NCBI GenBank assembly: GCA_025677815.1
Contig: JAIXMP010000006.1
Location: forward strand, 1,488,001-1,552,000
DNA: 64,000 nt
Direction: 5' to 3'
Source: Phascolomyces articulosus
Taxonomy: Eukaryota; Mucoromycota; Mucoromycetes; Mucorales; Lichtheimiaceae
Part shown: positions 49,632-60,663 of the stretch, piece after piece
Position numbering within the stretch: position 1 is the first letter of the stretch
Layout: each line of letters starts with the position of its first letter
Translations under genes and position numbers: made by a program
The notes under the pieces: model-generated
The model's input: only the letters and a program-made list of their open reading frames with translations
Databases searched by the model: none
What the model was told of the DNA's origin: nothing

Positions 49632-51882
49632 ATGCAAATAATAATAATAATAATTAGGAGGAAAGAAGAAGAAGGTCAAGATTATAGTAGCAATAATAGT
49701 AGTAACAGTGATACTAGTCATTCACCCTCAAGTCTTTTCTTTTCTATCAACAGCGCTGGATTTGATAATGAATCTTCAACTACATTATTACCTAGTACTA
49801 CAAGTAGTGGACCTGGTACACCAACAACCATAGTAGCCATGGGTAACAATAATACCATGCTAACAAAGAATGACTGTCATATCACTACTACTAGCACTAG
49901 TACCACCAACGGTGATCATCATCAACACTATGGTGCAATTACTACAACTACTCCAACGATACCACCTAACCTGGAAGCATTACAAGCGGATCGACCAGGG
50001 TATGGTACAGCAACAAAAACAGGATCATGCATGAATTTGGTCAATGCCATGATGGGATCTGGCATTATGGGATTACCGCTTGCTTTACGATTATGTGGAT
50101 TATGGGTTGGACTCATTTGTTCAGTAGCGGTGGCTGTTTTAACGGGGATAGCTATGCAATTGTTAGTATTATCCGGCATCCGATGCGGACAATATACGAT
50201 GGCTGATCTGGTACGTGTAAGCTTGCTTGGTTCATGGGGCGCTCATTTGGTGAATTTTTTGATGGTTTTTCATACCGCTGGCACGGCTGTTTCTTATTAT
50301 ATTTGTAAGTTTATCTTTTATGAAAAAAACTGTTGATGAATGGTTGTGACCATGAACAAGGTTCCACAATATGTACTAGGTTGATGCTTTATCTACTCAC
50401 TTTCTGTTTTTTATACTATCTTATCAATGATATCCTAGTGCTTGGTGATATGTTACCGGAATTATTTAATCACTATAATATTACTTGGTTAGCTGATCGA
50501 CGAGTTGCAGTGGTTGCCTTTGGATTAACCTGTGTAAGTAATTTTTTTTTCTTTGTTTATTGGGATGGAGTCAAAGGCAAGTTGGGTTAAAAATTGGATA
50601 AAGAAGAAAGAGCAAGTTGTCAAATTTGGCAATACCTGGATTCTTTGAAAAAAAAAAAAAAGGTGCATACACTATTTATGTACAATCTCTTACTCTTTTC
50701 CGGTGGGACGATGCAGACATTACCTCTTTGTTTACCTCGATCTACAGCACCATTGGCAAAATGGTCTACACTCAATGTAATGTTATTACCTATTGTTTTG
50801 ATCTGTGTATTTATCCGAATGCCCATTTACGCAACCACTTCACCCACTCTTTTTGAATGGGGATGGCCTGAATCCAGTCATCATTTATTTCAAGGATTAG
50901 CTATTTTGGGACTTTCCTTTGGTTGTTCACAAAATGTATTTGGTGTTTATCTTAGTCAACGCGATCAACGACCCTCTCAATTTTTATTGGCTGATATTTC
51001 TTCTGTTTTAGTCGGTTATGTGATCAATATCACATTTGCTGTCATGGGTTTTCTATGTTTTGGTGTTCATGTCAAGGCCAATGTTTTATTGAATTTTCCC
51101 AATGATGATTTAATCATTAATATCGTTCGACTTTTGTTGGGTATTTTTATGGTACTCACTATACCGTAAGTTTTTCTTTTTCTTTCTTGAGTTATAAAAA
51201 AAAGGCACTCATTTTTCAATATTAACCAATTGTAAAAAAAAAATGAATAGTATGTCTATATATCCTTGCCGTGAATCCTTACAAAAGTTATTGAAATACA
51301 ATATCGATGGCAGAATTCCCACAAATACAGAACACTATGCAACTACAGCTGTCATATTTGCCATTGTTCTATTATTAGGCGCAACAGTAACTGAATTAGG
51401 CAAAGTATTTGCTGTCATTGGAGGATTTTCTACCACAGCACTCGGTAAGTTATAAAGCATAAAAAAAAAACTTTAAAAAAAGTAAAATTTAAGGAGAAGA
51501 AGGTTTTTTTTTACATAAAAATTATAATATACTTTATCTTACCGCCAACATCTATTTGGTTTTAGGTCTTTTATTACCTGGTGCTGCATATACTGCATTG
51601 TTTTTACCAGAATTGGTTATGCGTGATAAAATCAAAAAAGAAAACGATAATAACAATCCTATCATTGTAGATACTACAGTTACTACTATTGATGGAACAA
51701 CACCACAGCCACATCAGAAACAGCTATGCGCTGATAACGATAATCTAATAATGAATTCTGACTCTGCTGCCATGATAAGAAAATATTCTGTGTCGGGTTC
51801 GTGGCCATTGATCTTTTCATCATTGATTTTGATTACTATTAGTTTTCCCATTATGTGGTATGCAATATTAGATGCATTGTAA
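49632..51882 (+). CDS. AVT-type amino acid/auxin permease family transporter (Aa_trans, SLC38-like)
   Basis: This is a multi-pass amino-acid transporter, probably vacuolar by analogy with fungal AVT proteins. Five exons (49632-50304, 50439-50533, 50717-51165, 51251-51444, 51566-51882) predict 575 aa. About 130 residues of Ser/Thr/Asn-rich cytosolic leader precede the first helix, whose motif is CMNLVNAMMGSGIMGLPLAL. Further hallmarks are VFHTAGTAVSYYI, TLPLCLPRSTAPLAKWSTLN, GLSFGCSQNVFGVYLSQRDQ and FAVIGGFSTTALGLLLPGAA. The last helix ends the protein (SSLILITISFPIMWYAIL). The annotated ATG begins a run of ATA codons (MQIIIIIIRRK); the next in-frame ATG is 67 codons later (MGNNNTML). The true start is therefore uncertain, but the transport domain is unaffected. 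Intron 2 is 183 bp, long for this gene. Confidence 0.9.
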
Positions 51883-52419
51883 ATAATATATAAGTTATAT
51901 TCTATTACAGTATTTTAAAATGTTTCCAAGAGAGAAAACCTAAAGTTTTTTTTTGTTACTTGTTATATTATAACATCGTATACTTTAATGTTTTATACAT
52001 AAAAATGGTATTGCTTTTTTTAACCGTACCATACTTTTTATTGAAGTATATAAAATTGTTTTTATAGGCAAACCAAGTATATTAAGAGAAACATCAACAT
52101 TCACATTGGTATTTTTTGCAAGTACCTACTCCAACAAGATCCTTTTTTATTGTCGGATAATATTGGTGCGCTCTTAAACCTTGTAAATTTTCACTTTTTT
52201 TAAAATCTATCTACGATTAGGGATGTTACTTTTTTCTATAATTCTTTTAGGGTAACATATAAATAATAAAGTTATCCCATAAATCTGGATAATGAACGAA
52301 GATAAAGGATTAATAATTAGATACTTTTTTTTTGTATTTTAAGCAGGGATGGTCAAAAAATGCTATACATTTTAAAGTGCACTCATTAAGTGTGATTAGT
52401 ACTTTGAATGGTAATCTAT
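51883..52419. other. Spacer between transporter and Harbinger element
   Basis: About 540 bp of AT-rich sequence runs up to the TTA target site of the Harbinger terminus. It holds the transporter 3' UTR, and nothing else is seen. Confidence 0.4.
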
Positions 52420-52422
52420 TTA

Positions 52423-53990
52423 GAGCACTCCCAACAGAATTGCGAAAAAAAAAATGCTAAATCTGAGCCCAAAATCAGAACACAGATTTGGCAAGATTAG
52501 CAACTTTACCTTTTTCGTTTTTTCCCCTTAACTTGTATTATTGAATAAATCCCTACTACTCGTGAACTTGCACAACTTTTTTCTGATATTGATGCCGATG
52601 AATTGAAGTGGCTTCAAATCCATAGACAGACGATGAATTCAATGGAGGAAGAACTAGATGTTCCCAAGAGAGGTGGTTCTGTATTTGGACGTACATACAA
52701 AGACAGAAAACGTGCGTTGGGGGAGATGCTACATCACCATGACTATTTTGCTGATGAGCCACGCCATGATGCATCAGTTTTCCCCTGTCGTTTTCGCATG
52801 TTTCGTCCACTCTTTCTGAGAATAGTCGAAGCAGTTGAAGAGAAAGACGACTTCTTTATACAAAAGAAGGATGCTGCTGGTAAGCTTGGTTTTTCGGGAA
52901 ACGCGAAGGTAACTGCAGCAATGAGGCAACTAGCCTATGGTATACCTGCAGATGCAGTTGACGACTATTTACGTATGGGTGAAGAGACAGCTCGTCAATT
53001 CTTGCTTCTGTTTTTCCAAGCTGTTGTCGATGTTTTTGCTGAAGAGTACTTACGTTCGCCAAACGATCAAGATATCTTGCAACTACTCGCGCAAGGTGAA
53101 GCACGCAGTTTCCCTGGGATGCTTGGATCTGTGGATTGCACCCATTGGGTTTGGAAGAATTGCCCAAAGCATGGCATGGAATGTATAATGGCAAGGAAGG
53201 AGCAGCAACCATGATTTTGGAAGCAGTGGCCTATTTCGATTTGTGGATATGGCATGCATACTTTGGGGTTCCAGACAGTCTCAACGATATCAACGTGTTG
53301 GATCGCTTACATCTCTTTACAGATCTTGCCGCTGGACGTACACCACCAGTTTCTTATCACATTAATGGGAACACGTACACGATGGGATACTACCTCGCTG
53401 ACGGAATTTACCCCAAGTGGTACATTAGAGCAGTCAATCACATTGGCAGATGTTGGAAAAGAAAAGGTATGATTTTAATTTTTGTGTGCTTAGACTAATT
53501 AAGAATTAACTTTCAATGTTTTATTGCATTTCAACACTATGCAAGAAGGTGCACGCAAGGATATCGAAAGAGCATTTGGTGTTTTGAAAGCTCAATATGC
53601 TATCATTGAACAGCCAGCAAGTCGATTTACAACTGCTACGCTTACTAACATCATCAAGACATGCATCATTCTTCATAAAATGACCATCGAAGATGAATGT
53701 GGTCAATCAGTTGATTACAAATATGATGATGAAGCAACACGTAAAGAAAAAGAACGACGCAATAAAAGCAGAAAGCGAATTAGAACTGGTGCCTATGTAT
53801 CAAATGTCGATCAATCCACCTCCACAACAACTATGGTCTCATCAGACAGCGATGATGCTTTTAGAGCGTTCATGCGCAGGTATGGACATATACGTGATAC
53901 TCGAATGCACTATCAACTGCAAAATGATCTTGTTAAGCATTTATGGGATTTGCATGGAGATAGTTAAATAATATATTTTTATACATAATT
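52423..53990 (+). mobile_element. PIF/Harbinger transposon, left terminus plus transposase, right end not found
   Basis: The terminus GAGCACTCCCAACAGAATTG directly follows a TTA (52420-52422), the preferred 3 bp target of Harbinger elements. The same end sequence, again after TTA, occurs at 54544. About 100 bp of subterminal sequence contains small hairpins (tgctaaatctg ... cagatttggca). A frameshifted transposase follows. No inverted copy (ending GGGAGTGCTC) was seen on the right, so the element is probably truncated. Confidence 0.65.
52549..53967 (+). pseudogene. PIF/Harbinger DDE transposase (frameshifted)
   Basis: This resembles Harbinger (DDE_Tnp_4) transposases throughout. The open frame starts at 52549 with no early ATG; the first is at 52633. 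Motifs in order are RGGSVFGRTYKDRKRALGEM, PCRFRMFRPLFLRIVEAVEE and the first catalytic Asp in GMLGSVDCTHWVWKNCP. The frame then changes. Next are AWHGMYNGKEGAATMILEAV, the second Asp in SLNDINVLDR, NGNTYTMGYYLADGIYPKW and the catalytic Glu in ARKDIERAFGVLKAQYAIIE. At about 53165-53170 one base is missing relative to the expected NCPKAWHGMY. A short intron-like gap (about 53467-53505, GTATGA..TTAAG) precedes the last part. All three DDE residues survive, so the break looks recent. Confidence 0.85.
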
Positions 53991-54069
53991 GATCCAAATT
54001 TATTATATGTTGTAAAGAATAAAACTGACAATTTTATAATAGTATGCGTAGTAAGCTGCCACTATTGCC

Positions 54070-54540
54070 CATAAAAAACAAGCAATCATTAGGGGAATGC
54101 GAACTATTCACAATGTATTTCGACCCGTTCCTGTCTGCACTCTTTTCAGACCCTGATAAAAATATTCTTTTAAGATGGTCAATTGTTATTGTGATGAAAG
54201 CGTAGATAAGCGCCCTGATGCAACAATCTCAAAAATCCAAGAAAGAGATTGCGGCCAGAGTCTTGGATTTGGAGAAGTTAAATTGGCGCGCCTCACAACT
54301 GACAACCACGCTCTCTGCCATGATCTCCTTCGTCTCGGAACTTTTTGCAAAGTTACAATGGATATGAATAAATTGCAGGCAGCTTTGGCTTTCCATATCA
54401 ATGGGCTTCAACATCATCTTCTATTTAATGCTTACGACATGATGGTATTTACATTATGCAAGAAATTAGTCGTGTTACATTCCCTGCATATTTACAGGAT
54501 TTGGTCGATTTTCTCAGTTTGAAAAACATTTGCACATTAC
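54070..54540 (+). pseudogene. PD-(D/E)XK nuclease-like gene fragment with two frameshifts
   Basis: The first frame reads LFTMYFDPFLSALFSDPDKN and ILLRW. A frame change near 54185 leads to DKRPDATISKIQERDCGQSL, then GFGEVKLA, followed by ALCHDLLRLGTFCKVTMDMN and KLQAALAFHINGLQHHLLFN. A second change near 54455 leads to QEISRVTFPAYLQDLVDFLS and LKNICTLL. RPD...GEVK fits the PD-(D/E)XK core (Asp, then Glu-x-Lys). The layout after the core parallels the intact gene at 58340-60663. Coding text stops exactly where the second Harbinger terminus begins at TTA/GAGCACT. The family resembles multicopy uncharacterised proteins that I recall from Mucorales genomes. Confidence 0.65.
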
Positions 54541-54543
54541 TTA

Positions 54544-55649
54544 GAGCACTCCCAACGGAGTTGCTAAAACCAAATTTCGCAACCAGGTTTAGCAAAATCG
54601 TTCTCTTAGCGGCTTTGCTAAAGTTAATGCGAAATTTGGGGGTTGCGAAATTAGGAACGGAAAATTGCAATAGCTAAAACTTATTCTTTTAAACCTTTAA
54701 TAAAATGCAATCTGAAAATTCATCGCAATCTACACCCACTCCCATTTCCACACCTTCTTCTTCAAAGAAAACTGGAGGCCGTGAAGGTAATAAAAACTAT
54801 TCTCCCGAGGAAGACCTTCAGATTTGTAAATCTTGGCTGAAGATTTCGATGAATCCCATTGTTGGTACCGATCAAGATAGTACCTCATTTTGGAATTCAA
54901 TTGAACGCGATTTTTCTTTGAAGATGAATGGAAAATCTGACCGCAGTGCTCCAGGGCTTTCAACTCGCTGGAGCCGGGTTATCCAGCGTCAAGTGGCAAA
55001 GTTTTGCGGCTACTTTGCTCAATTGAAGGCCAGGAAGCAAAGCGGGCATAATGAGTTAGATCACGTAAGTATCTTTTATCAAAACAAAAAAATGAAATTA
55101 TAGCATTATAAAGAGACTGATAGAGATAATTTTCAGCTCAGAGAGGCCAAAGCCATGTTTATGCAGTTTGAGGGAAAGGCTTTCAGTTTCGATCATTGCT
55201 GGGAAGAACTTCGTATTCACGACAAGTGGAAGGATACCGTCAAGGGCTTGGCATCAAAAACCAAGAAAAAAGGTAAAACGATAGCCAATGCCCCTTCCAA
55301 CGTCAACCAGGAAGGTGAAACGGGTGAATCATCGACCCCTGCTTCCACTCCAAGACCTACTGGTGTCAAAAAAGAAAAAGAAAAGGAGGCAATAAAGCGA
55401 AACTGGGAGCAATCGATGAAGAACGAGGCAGAGTTTCTCGCTGAAACAAAGAAGAAGACGAAGTACTTAGAAGAACTTATGCTAATCGAAAAAGAAAAAA
55501 GAAAAGAAGTGAGAAGAAAACTTGATTATGAAATCATCTATAAGGATACATCGGATATGGATGACATTACGCTCCAATTTCACACAATGGAAAAAAAAAA
55601 GAATATTCTTGAAAAGAATGATGGAGGAAAGAGAAACCGAAGACGATGA
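54544..55649 (+). mobile_element. Second PIF/Harbinger element end carrying the accessory ORF
   Basis: The terminus GAGCACTCCCAACGGAGTTG follows TTA at 54541-54543 and matches the one at 52423 in the same orientation. The following 120 bp contain nested inverted repeats (aaatttcgcaacc ... ggttgcgaaatt). A Myb/SANT-type ORF starts at 54705. The insertion interrupts the PD-(D/E)XK-like pseudogene. No right terminus was recognised. Confidence 0.6.
54705..55649 (+). CDS. Myb/SANT-like Harbinger accessory protein (NAM-associated-like)
   Basis: Harbinger transposons usually encode a second, Myb/SANT-like DNA-binding protein that assists the transposase. Two exons (54705-55064, 55137-55649) predict 290 aa. 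After a Ser/Thr/Pro leader comes the trihelix-like NYSPEEDLQICKSWLKISMN with PIVGTDQDSTSFWNSIERDF. GLSTRWSRVIQRQVAKFCGY and FSFDHCWEELRIHDKWKD follow, a pattern shared with plant proteins annotated as NAM-associated or glutathione S-transferase T3-like. A charged coiled coil (KNEAEFLAETKKKTKYLEEL) and the DTSDMDDITLQFHTMEKKK tail end the protein. The frame is intact, unlike the neighbouring transposase. Confidence 0.78.
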
Positions 55650-55806
55650 GAAAGAAGAAGTTGAAGTTGAAGAAAAGAATGATGAAGAAACAGGAGATGG
55701 AGATACAGAGGATGAAGAAAAAGATAACAACGAACAAGATAAAACCTCAATCCCACTTTTCAAAGTGACTTACCATGCTTTTATTCCTAAGATGAGTGAT
55801 TTTTGA
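55650..55806 (+). other. Acidic open reading frame tail
   Basis: A plus-strand frame overlapping the end of the SANT ORF (from 55522) continues as EVEVEEKNDEETGDGDTEDE and ends IPKMSDF. It is low-complexity GA-rich sequence and may be a relic of an alternative C-terminus of the element's protein or simple repeat expansion. Confidence 0.25.
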
Positions 55807-56130
55807 ATTGGACAAAGGCCTTTTCCGAGCACTAATAACTTGATCTCCGCATCATCTTTACTTTGACTGTTGCTTTCAACACTGTTCACAATTCGACTCA
55901 ACTTGGTAAACACATTATTACTCATGTCTTACCTTGAGTCCAAACACTCTTTCAAAAGATATGAGTCCAAATCATACAAAGTCTTTTCAGTAAAAATGTT
56001 AATGGCGAGCTGGCTGTATTGCTCCAGTGCCAAGAGGAGGATATTCGACAGGCTCAGAAGCTCATGGATGGACGATTCGATGAGAAACAAATGATAGATT
56101 GATATTTGTGCCACGGCCTGCTTGAACTTT
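55790..56130 (-). pseudogene. Unidentified gene fragment with a nonsense codon
   Basis: The minus strand is continuously coding-like in one frame: AVAQISIYHLFLIESSIHEL, LSLSNILLLALEQYSQLAIN and KTLYDLDSYLLKECLDSR. A TAA follows, then the same frame resumes as DMSNNVFTKLSRIVNSVESN and LLVLGKGLCPIQ. The single TAA may derive from CAA. No start or family is recognised. Confidence 0.45.
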
Positions 56131-56219
56131 GTAAATAATAATGCTATAACTGCCTCCTCGAAAAACCACGGAGCAAGGTGTAATGGTGCATACCATTACG
56201 ACAATGTAACCTATGCAGT

Positions 56220-56520
56220 CAAGGATCAACATATCCGCAGATACGATAAATATACGCTGTCATGGATGAACGGATAACTGAACCGCATGGTGTAAATAGA
56301 AATATAAGAAATATTAGATATTCTAGTTATTAGTGTAGATCATTTGTATTTAGTATAGACGTTAGATTAGCCCCTTATATTTCGACGTATATAAAAAGAG
56401 GGATCTTGTAGACCAAGATCCCATGTCGTTTTATTATTCATATATATCGACCCTCAACTACTTTATTATATTTCATTTCGCGCTTCCTCACACTGTCTAA
56501 TCGAACCCGTTTGTAAGTAT
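56220..56520 (+). mobile_element. LTR-like sequence (plus orientation)
   Basis: TATATAAAAAGAGGGATC (about 56387-56405) is followed by a transcribed-type segment containing GTCGTTTTATTATTC and a C-rich stretch ending near TAAGTATACAAATTAGAC. Bases 56338-56392 share roughly 85% identity with the reverse complement of 57649-57702. This supports a repeated element, probably an LTR. Boundaries are uncertain. Confidence 0.45.
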
Positions 56521-57648
56521 ACAAATTAGACCTGCGTTATTATACAGCATGAGTGATGCTTTGGACTAGTAGGTTTTGTTTTTTATTTAAAAGACATTAC
56601 TGAAAGCTGTTGAGACTGTCCCTATGATGGAAAACTTTCAACAGTTGGAAATCTTGGAAACAGGTTTCCAGACAGCTCATAGCTTGTACTCTCTGTACAC
56701 AATAGGTAGCAAAAGTTTAAACCTGATTCCTTATTACGGTTTTGCATCCACCTTGCTTCAACCCAAAGACCGTGTGTCCCATGAATAGAACATTACTGGG
56801 GTGAGTTGATGAATATACATAAAAACAATCAATTTGCATGTACGCTGTAATAATCAAACGAAAAGTAACTTACCAAAACTTCTCTATCTATAACATTATA
56901 GGACTTGACCATTTATTGATTATCTTCAAGTGCGTTCTTCAAAGTTTGCTCACGCTACTATGCTTTTTACTTTTCAGAGGAACACCATGCATTACAAGCC
57001 AAAGCACCTTGATATCTGTACTAATACACAGATATACCACCTTCACTGAAGTATGAGTTGAAAAAGCACAATCGTGTTGCTGTTCATCATCTGAATTTCC
57101 TATGGGACATTTACACGACTTTATCTACTACAATAATACATAATTTATTTAATAAATAAAAATCAACATGAATACCCATGTTCTTTCAAACAACATATTA
57201 ATGAAAAAAAAAAAAAAAAACAAAAAAACTGGTTAAGCACTCCTGGAGTCAAGCACACACATCATTATTTCCTTATTTGAAAAATAACTTTAAGTCATCA
57301 TCGAACAAAATCTTATCAGCGGTTTTGGAGTATAAGACGCCTTCGATATAGTGTTCTTCAATTATGTTTTTGTTTCTTCATATTTATCAAATACTCGATT
57401 GACATATTTTAATCAATAAGAAGTGAACACATCAGCAAGAAACATGTTTTTATAAATCTACTTTGATATGTACACTCAAACTTATTTTTGTTTCCATAAA
57501 AATCCGATTGGCCAACGGGGATTATAAAATTTTATGCTCTAAATAAACGTTATATTAACAATGGCATTTGCATTGACAAAAGCACGCAACATGGTTGCTA
57601 AAGTGACAAATATTTCTGCTGCACGCGTAGTAATACTCTATTATAAGC
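56521..57648. other. Degenerate region between opposed repeats
   Basis: This 1.1 kb stretch between the two LTR-like pieces contains a short, many-stopped coding-like stretch near 56595-56780 and an open frame at 56838-57056 with no motif. It also has a poly(A)-like A17 tract at about 57203-57220. No gene is supported. Confidence 0.3.
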
Positions 57649-57840
57649 GTCAAAATATAAAGGGCTAATCTAACGTCTGCACTAATATAAATAATCTATA
57701 TTTCTATGTTTCTATATAACCATGTTCGTCTGTGCTGTCGTACATATTCATCCATACGATTATCCTTGTATGCTGATATCCGGCGATATGATGATAAGCG
57801 ATCTTATGCGTTGCACATCGTCAGTTAATGGTCATGGGGC
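57649..57840 (-). mobile_element. LTR-like fragment (minus orientation)
   Basis: The minus strand reads GTGCAGACGTTAGATTAGCC, matching the plus-strand LTR-like sequence (AGTATAGACGTTAGATTAGC) at about 56355. Weaker similarity extends over the adjacent 120 bp. It forms an inverted pair with the 56.2 kb copy. Confidence 0.45.
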
Positions 57841-58339
57841 CTGAATTGTTCTTGCACATTTGTTTATTTCTGACTTTATTTGACCAACTGGGTGCTTTTA
57901 TTTCATTTGAAAGGCTAAAGAACCTAACTTTCCCGTATTATCCCAACGCACAATTGAGTACCAAGTACATTATTGTTTTCGTTTAAAATTTGGTTTTTAT
58001 TTGAAGCCTCTGTTGAACACATCATCCTTATCAAAATTTTTTTGTTCGAGACAGATATTAAGTGAAAAAAGCGAATGAAAACCTTGCGCTCGTAATTAAG
58101 CGGGGAAAAAGTGAAGAGAGAAAAGTTAAAGGATATGCCAAATTGAAAATGGGGGAGCACCAAACATTAGTGAAAATCCTGTATATCGATAGTATTGTTT
58201 ATTACACAATGTAATTCATTATAGACGTATATTCTTCTGTCACATGCCACTATTTCAGTATTCCTATTGTTTATATTCAGGGAGATTACGCAGTAATCAG
58301 GAAACCTATTGTTCTTCATACCTTCATCACTTTATTGCC
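57841..58339. other. Upstream region of the PD-(D/E)XK-like gene
   Basis: This is an AT-rich 500 bp spacer with a promiscuous minus-strand open frame that has no motif. It is the likely promoter of the gene starting at 58340. Confidence 0.35.
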
Positions 58340-60663
58340 ATGACGACTAAAATTTTACCATTATTGATTGAAGCAGGTAATTATAGCAACGCAAATAGAT
58401 AGTAACGGACATATTGCTAATAAATCCTCGTATATAGCCGATGACGAGCTGGAAATTCTTTACTTATCGTTTATTAATGACAATCATTCCAATGATTGGA
58501 AAGTGTTGAAAATAATAAAGTATATCCTCCAAAATTACCACATTGAAACAGTCGAAGATCTTGAAATGTTCAAAAGAACATTTTTAAGGTTTGCAAAAGA
58601 GATCATAGAAAATCCAACAACGGAAAAAAAGAAAGTGTTTGCCTTGACAAAAGCAATCGAAAATTGCAAACGTGTAATTGAATCTGCTCCCGTCAAAGAA
58701 TTGATTATCCAAAACTTCAAAAATGTAATATTTATTTTTTTCCATTGCAACCTTCTCATGTTACTCATACTACCTTTTTTTGTCTGTTGTTAGAAAAGTA
58801 ATGATTTGTATCGGGATATATTGGAAATAGGCCTGACAAAAGATAAAAGCGATCTGCTTTATTCTAAGTTACAATCATCACCAGCTAGCAACATTCCAGC
58901 TTCATCTTCATTGACAGTAAATTCTACGGTTGTTGACTGTCATTCACAAAAAAACAATTTGAAAAGGCGACTGAAAGACCAGGTGGTTATGATAAAAAAG
59001 AAGCTGAGTTTACTTGCAAACTTACCTCCTAATCTTGTTATCGATAACTTGGCAAGCTGGTTGTAAGTAAATAATTGATAATAATAATGGTAGCTTTGAT
59101 CAATCTAATAATCGACAAAATGGGTATTCACTATTGTATTTTTACAACCAGCGGCGAAAACAAAGTGCTTGATCTTGTATCTCCAAACATTCTCCCTCAA
59201 AAATATAGAGACTGTGTATATGACCTTTTTAGATCTTTATCAATGCCATTACAATTAGTCGCCACGCAATATGAACACGAAATTCTCTTAAAGTTGGCCA
59301 GTACCAAGGATGTTGATGATGTGGTAAAACTTTTTCAGCAGCTACCTTTAACAGGCTCGGGTTCCACCATGTATATATCACTTGGTATTCATAAACTGTA
59401 AGTATCATGAGTAATATATGGGTAAGTGATGCAGCATTATACTTACTAATCAATCTGGGTCTTGGTATATGATACTTCTGCCTACTAGTATCGCGTTATG
59501 GAAAAGTGGTTGGTTATCATCTCAACAACACCAGGAAGGATGGTACCAAATACAAGTATATAGTGATTTGTTAGATTCAATTTTCTTGCTTGATAAACAC
59601 TATGTCACAAAAAGGTATAGATATAAATAAAAAATAAGCACTGGGTAAAACTAATTCTAACCTTTTTATGTGTGTATTTCAGAACCGAATGCCATGCATC
59701 AACAATAAAGCATTTGAAACGTATTGGCAAAATTGATGCAAAAACACCGGAAGTGAAGGTTGACCTTATTATTTTTGATCATCAACATGGTGATATCTTC
59801 ACATGTGAAGATAAGCCATCAGGTACCAGTAGCAAAGACATCCGAGGCGATGTGCAAAAAGGAGCACGACTACGAGAGTCCAGACTGAAGTACTTACGAG
59901 AGATACTTCCTAAATCAGACATGATTACTGACCTCGAAGTTCTCAGTGCCCAGACCCATGGCCTTAGTCTCACAATTTATGGATCTAAAATGACGGAAAA
60001 CGGAACAATTGTACATTACCAAAAAACTAAAGCAATTATTCCTCCTAATCCAACACACCATATGCACCAGGCAGCACATTTCCTACTGACAGTACTCTCT
60101 CTTCAGGTATACTATATTAACTATGTTGATCTCTTCCTAAATTTGCGGGTGGGTGTTTTTTTTACGTACTTTACACAACGTGTAATTTTATGTTTGCAGT
60201 CGATCATTTCGACTCTGCAAAAATTCTATATCATTCTATTATAAACTTGGCAAAGTTATGTTGTGAATAACGTAAATATATCTGAGGCAAAAAAAAAGTA
60301 ACAGGTTTAATTTTGTTTTAGCGCGCTGTTATTTTGAATTTACGAAAACTCGAGATAATATTCGAAGCATTTGACCAAGACGCCCTTTATTATCTTTCCA
60401 GTGGTCCTGAATGCTTCAGTTCGAATATCTTTTCCCGTTCCGATTCAGATGTCGATTCATCCGATTCTGAAGATGATAACAAACCTTCTGATGTACATAA
60501 AGATAATGATGCAGGCGAACAAGACTGGATGAGCCATGAAAAGGACAGAAGGATTCGTGAATACATCAACAAAAAAATTGAAAACTTGGTTTTTAATAAT
60601 AATGAGTATTTAGATTCTTCCAATTGGGAAGACTTTGTTGGTAAAGACAGTAACACAACATAA
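58340..60663 (+). CDS. PD-(D/E)XK nuclease-like protein of unknown function
   Basis: Seven exons (58340-58376, 58438-58724, 58794-59062, 59152-59397, 59489-59614, 59683-60106, 60322-60663) join in phase to 576 aa. The N-terminus MTTKILPLLIEA splices to a helical region (DDELEILYLSFINDNHSNDW). A central part with KYRDCVYDLFRSLSMPLQLV, EHEILLKLAS and IALWKSGWLSS follows. The likely nuclease core is EVKVDLIIFDHQHGDIFTCE then DKPSG: D349, E364 and K366 fit D-(x)14-E-x-K. After it, QTHGLSLTIYGSKMTENGTI and VHYQKTKAIIPPNPTHH parallel the pseudogene at 54.1-54.5 kb. The tail is acidic (SDSDVDSSDSEDDNKPSD). No transposon termini flank it. It may be a domesticated or selfish nuclease family; activity is not shown. 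Confidence 0.7.
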
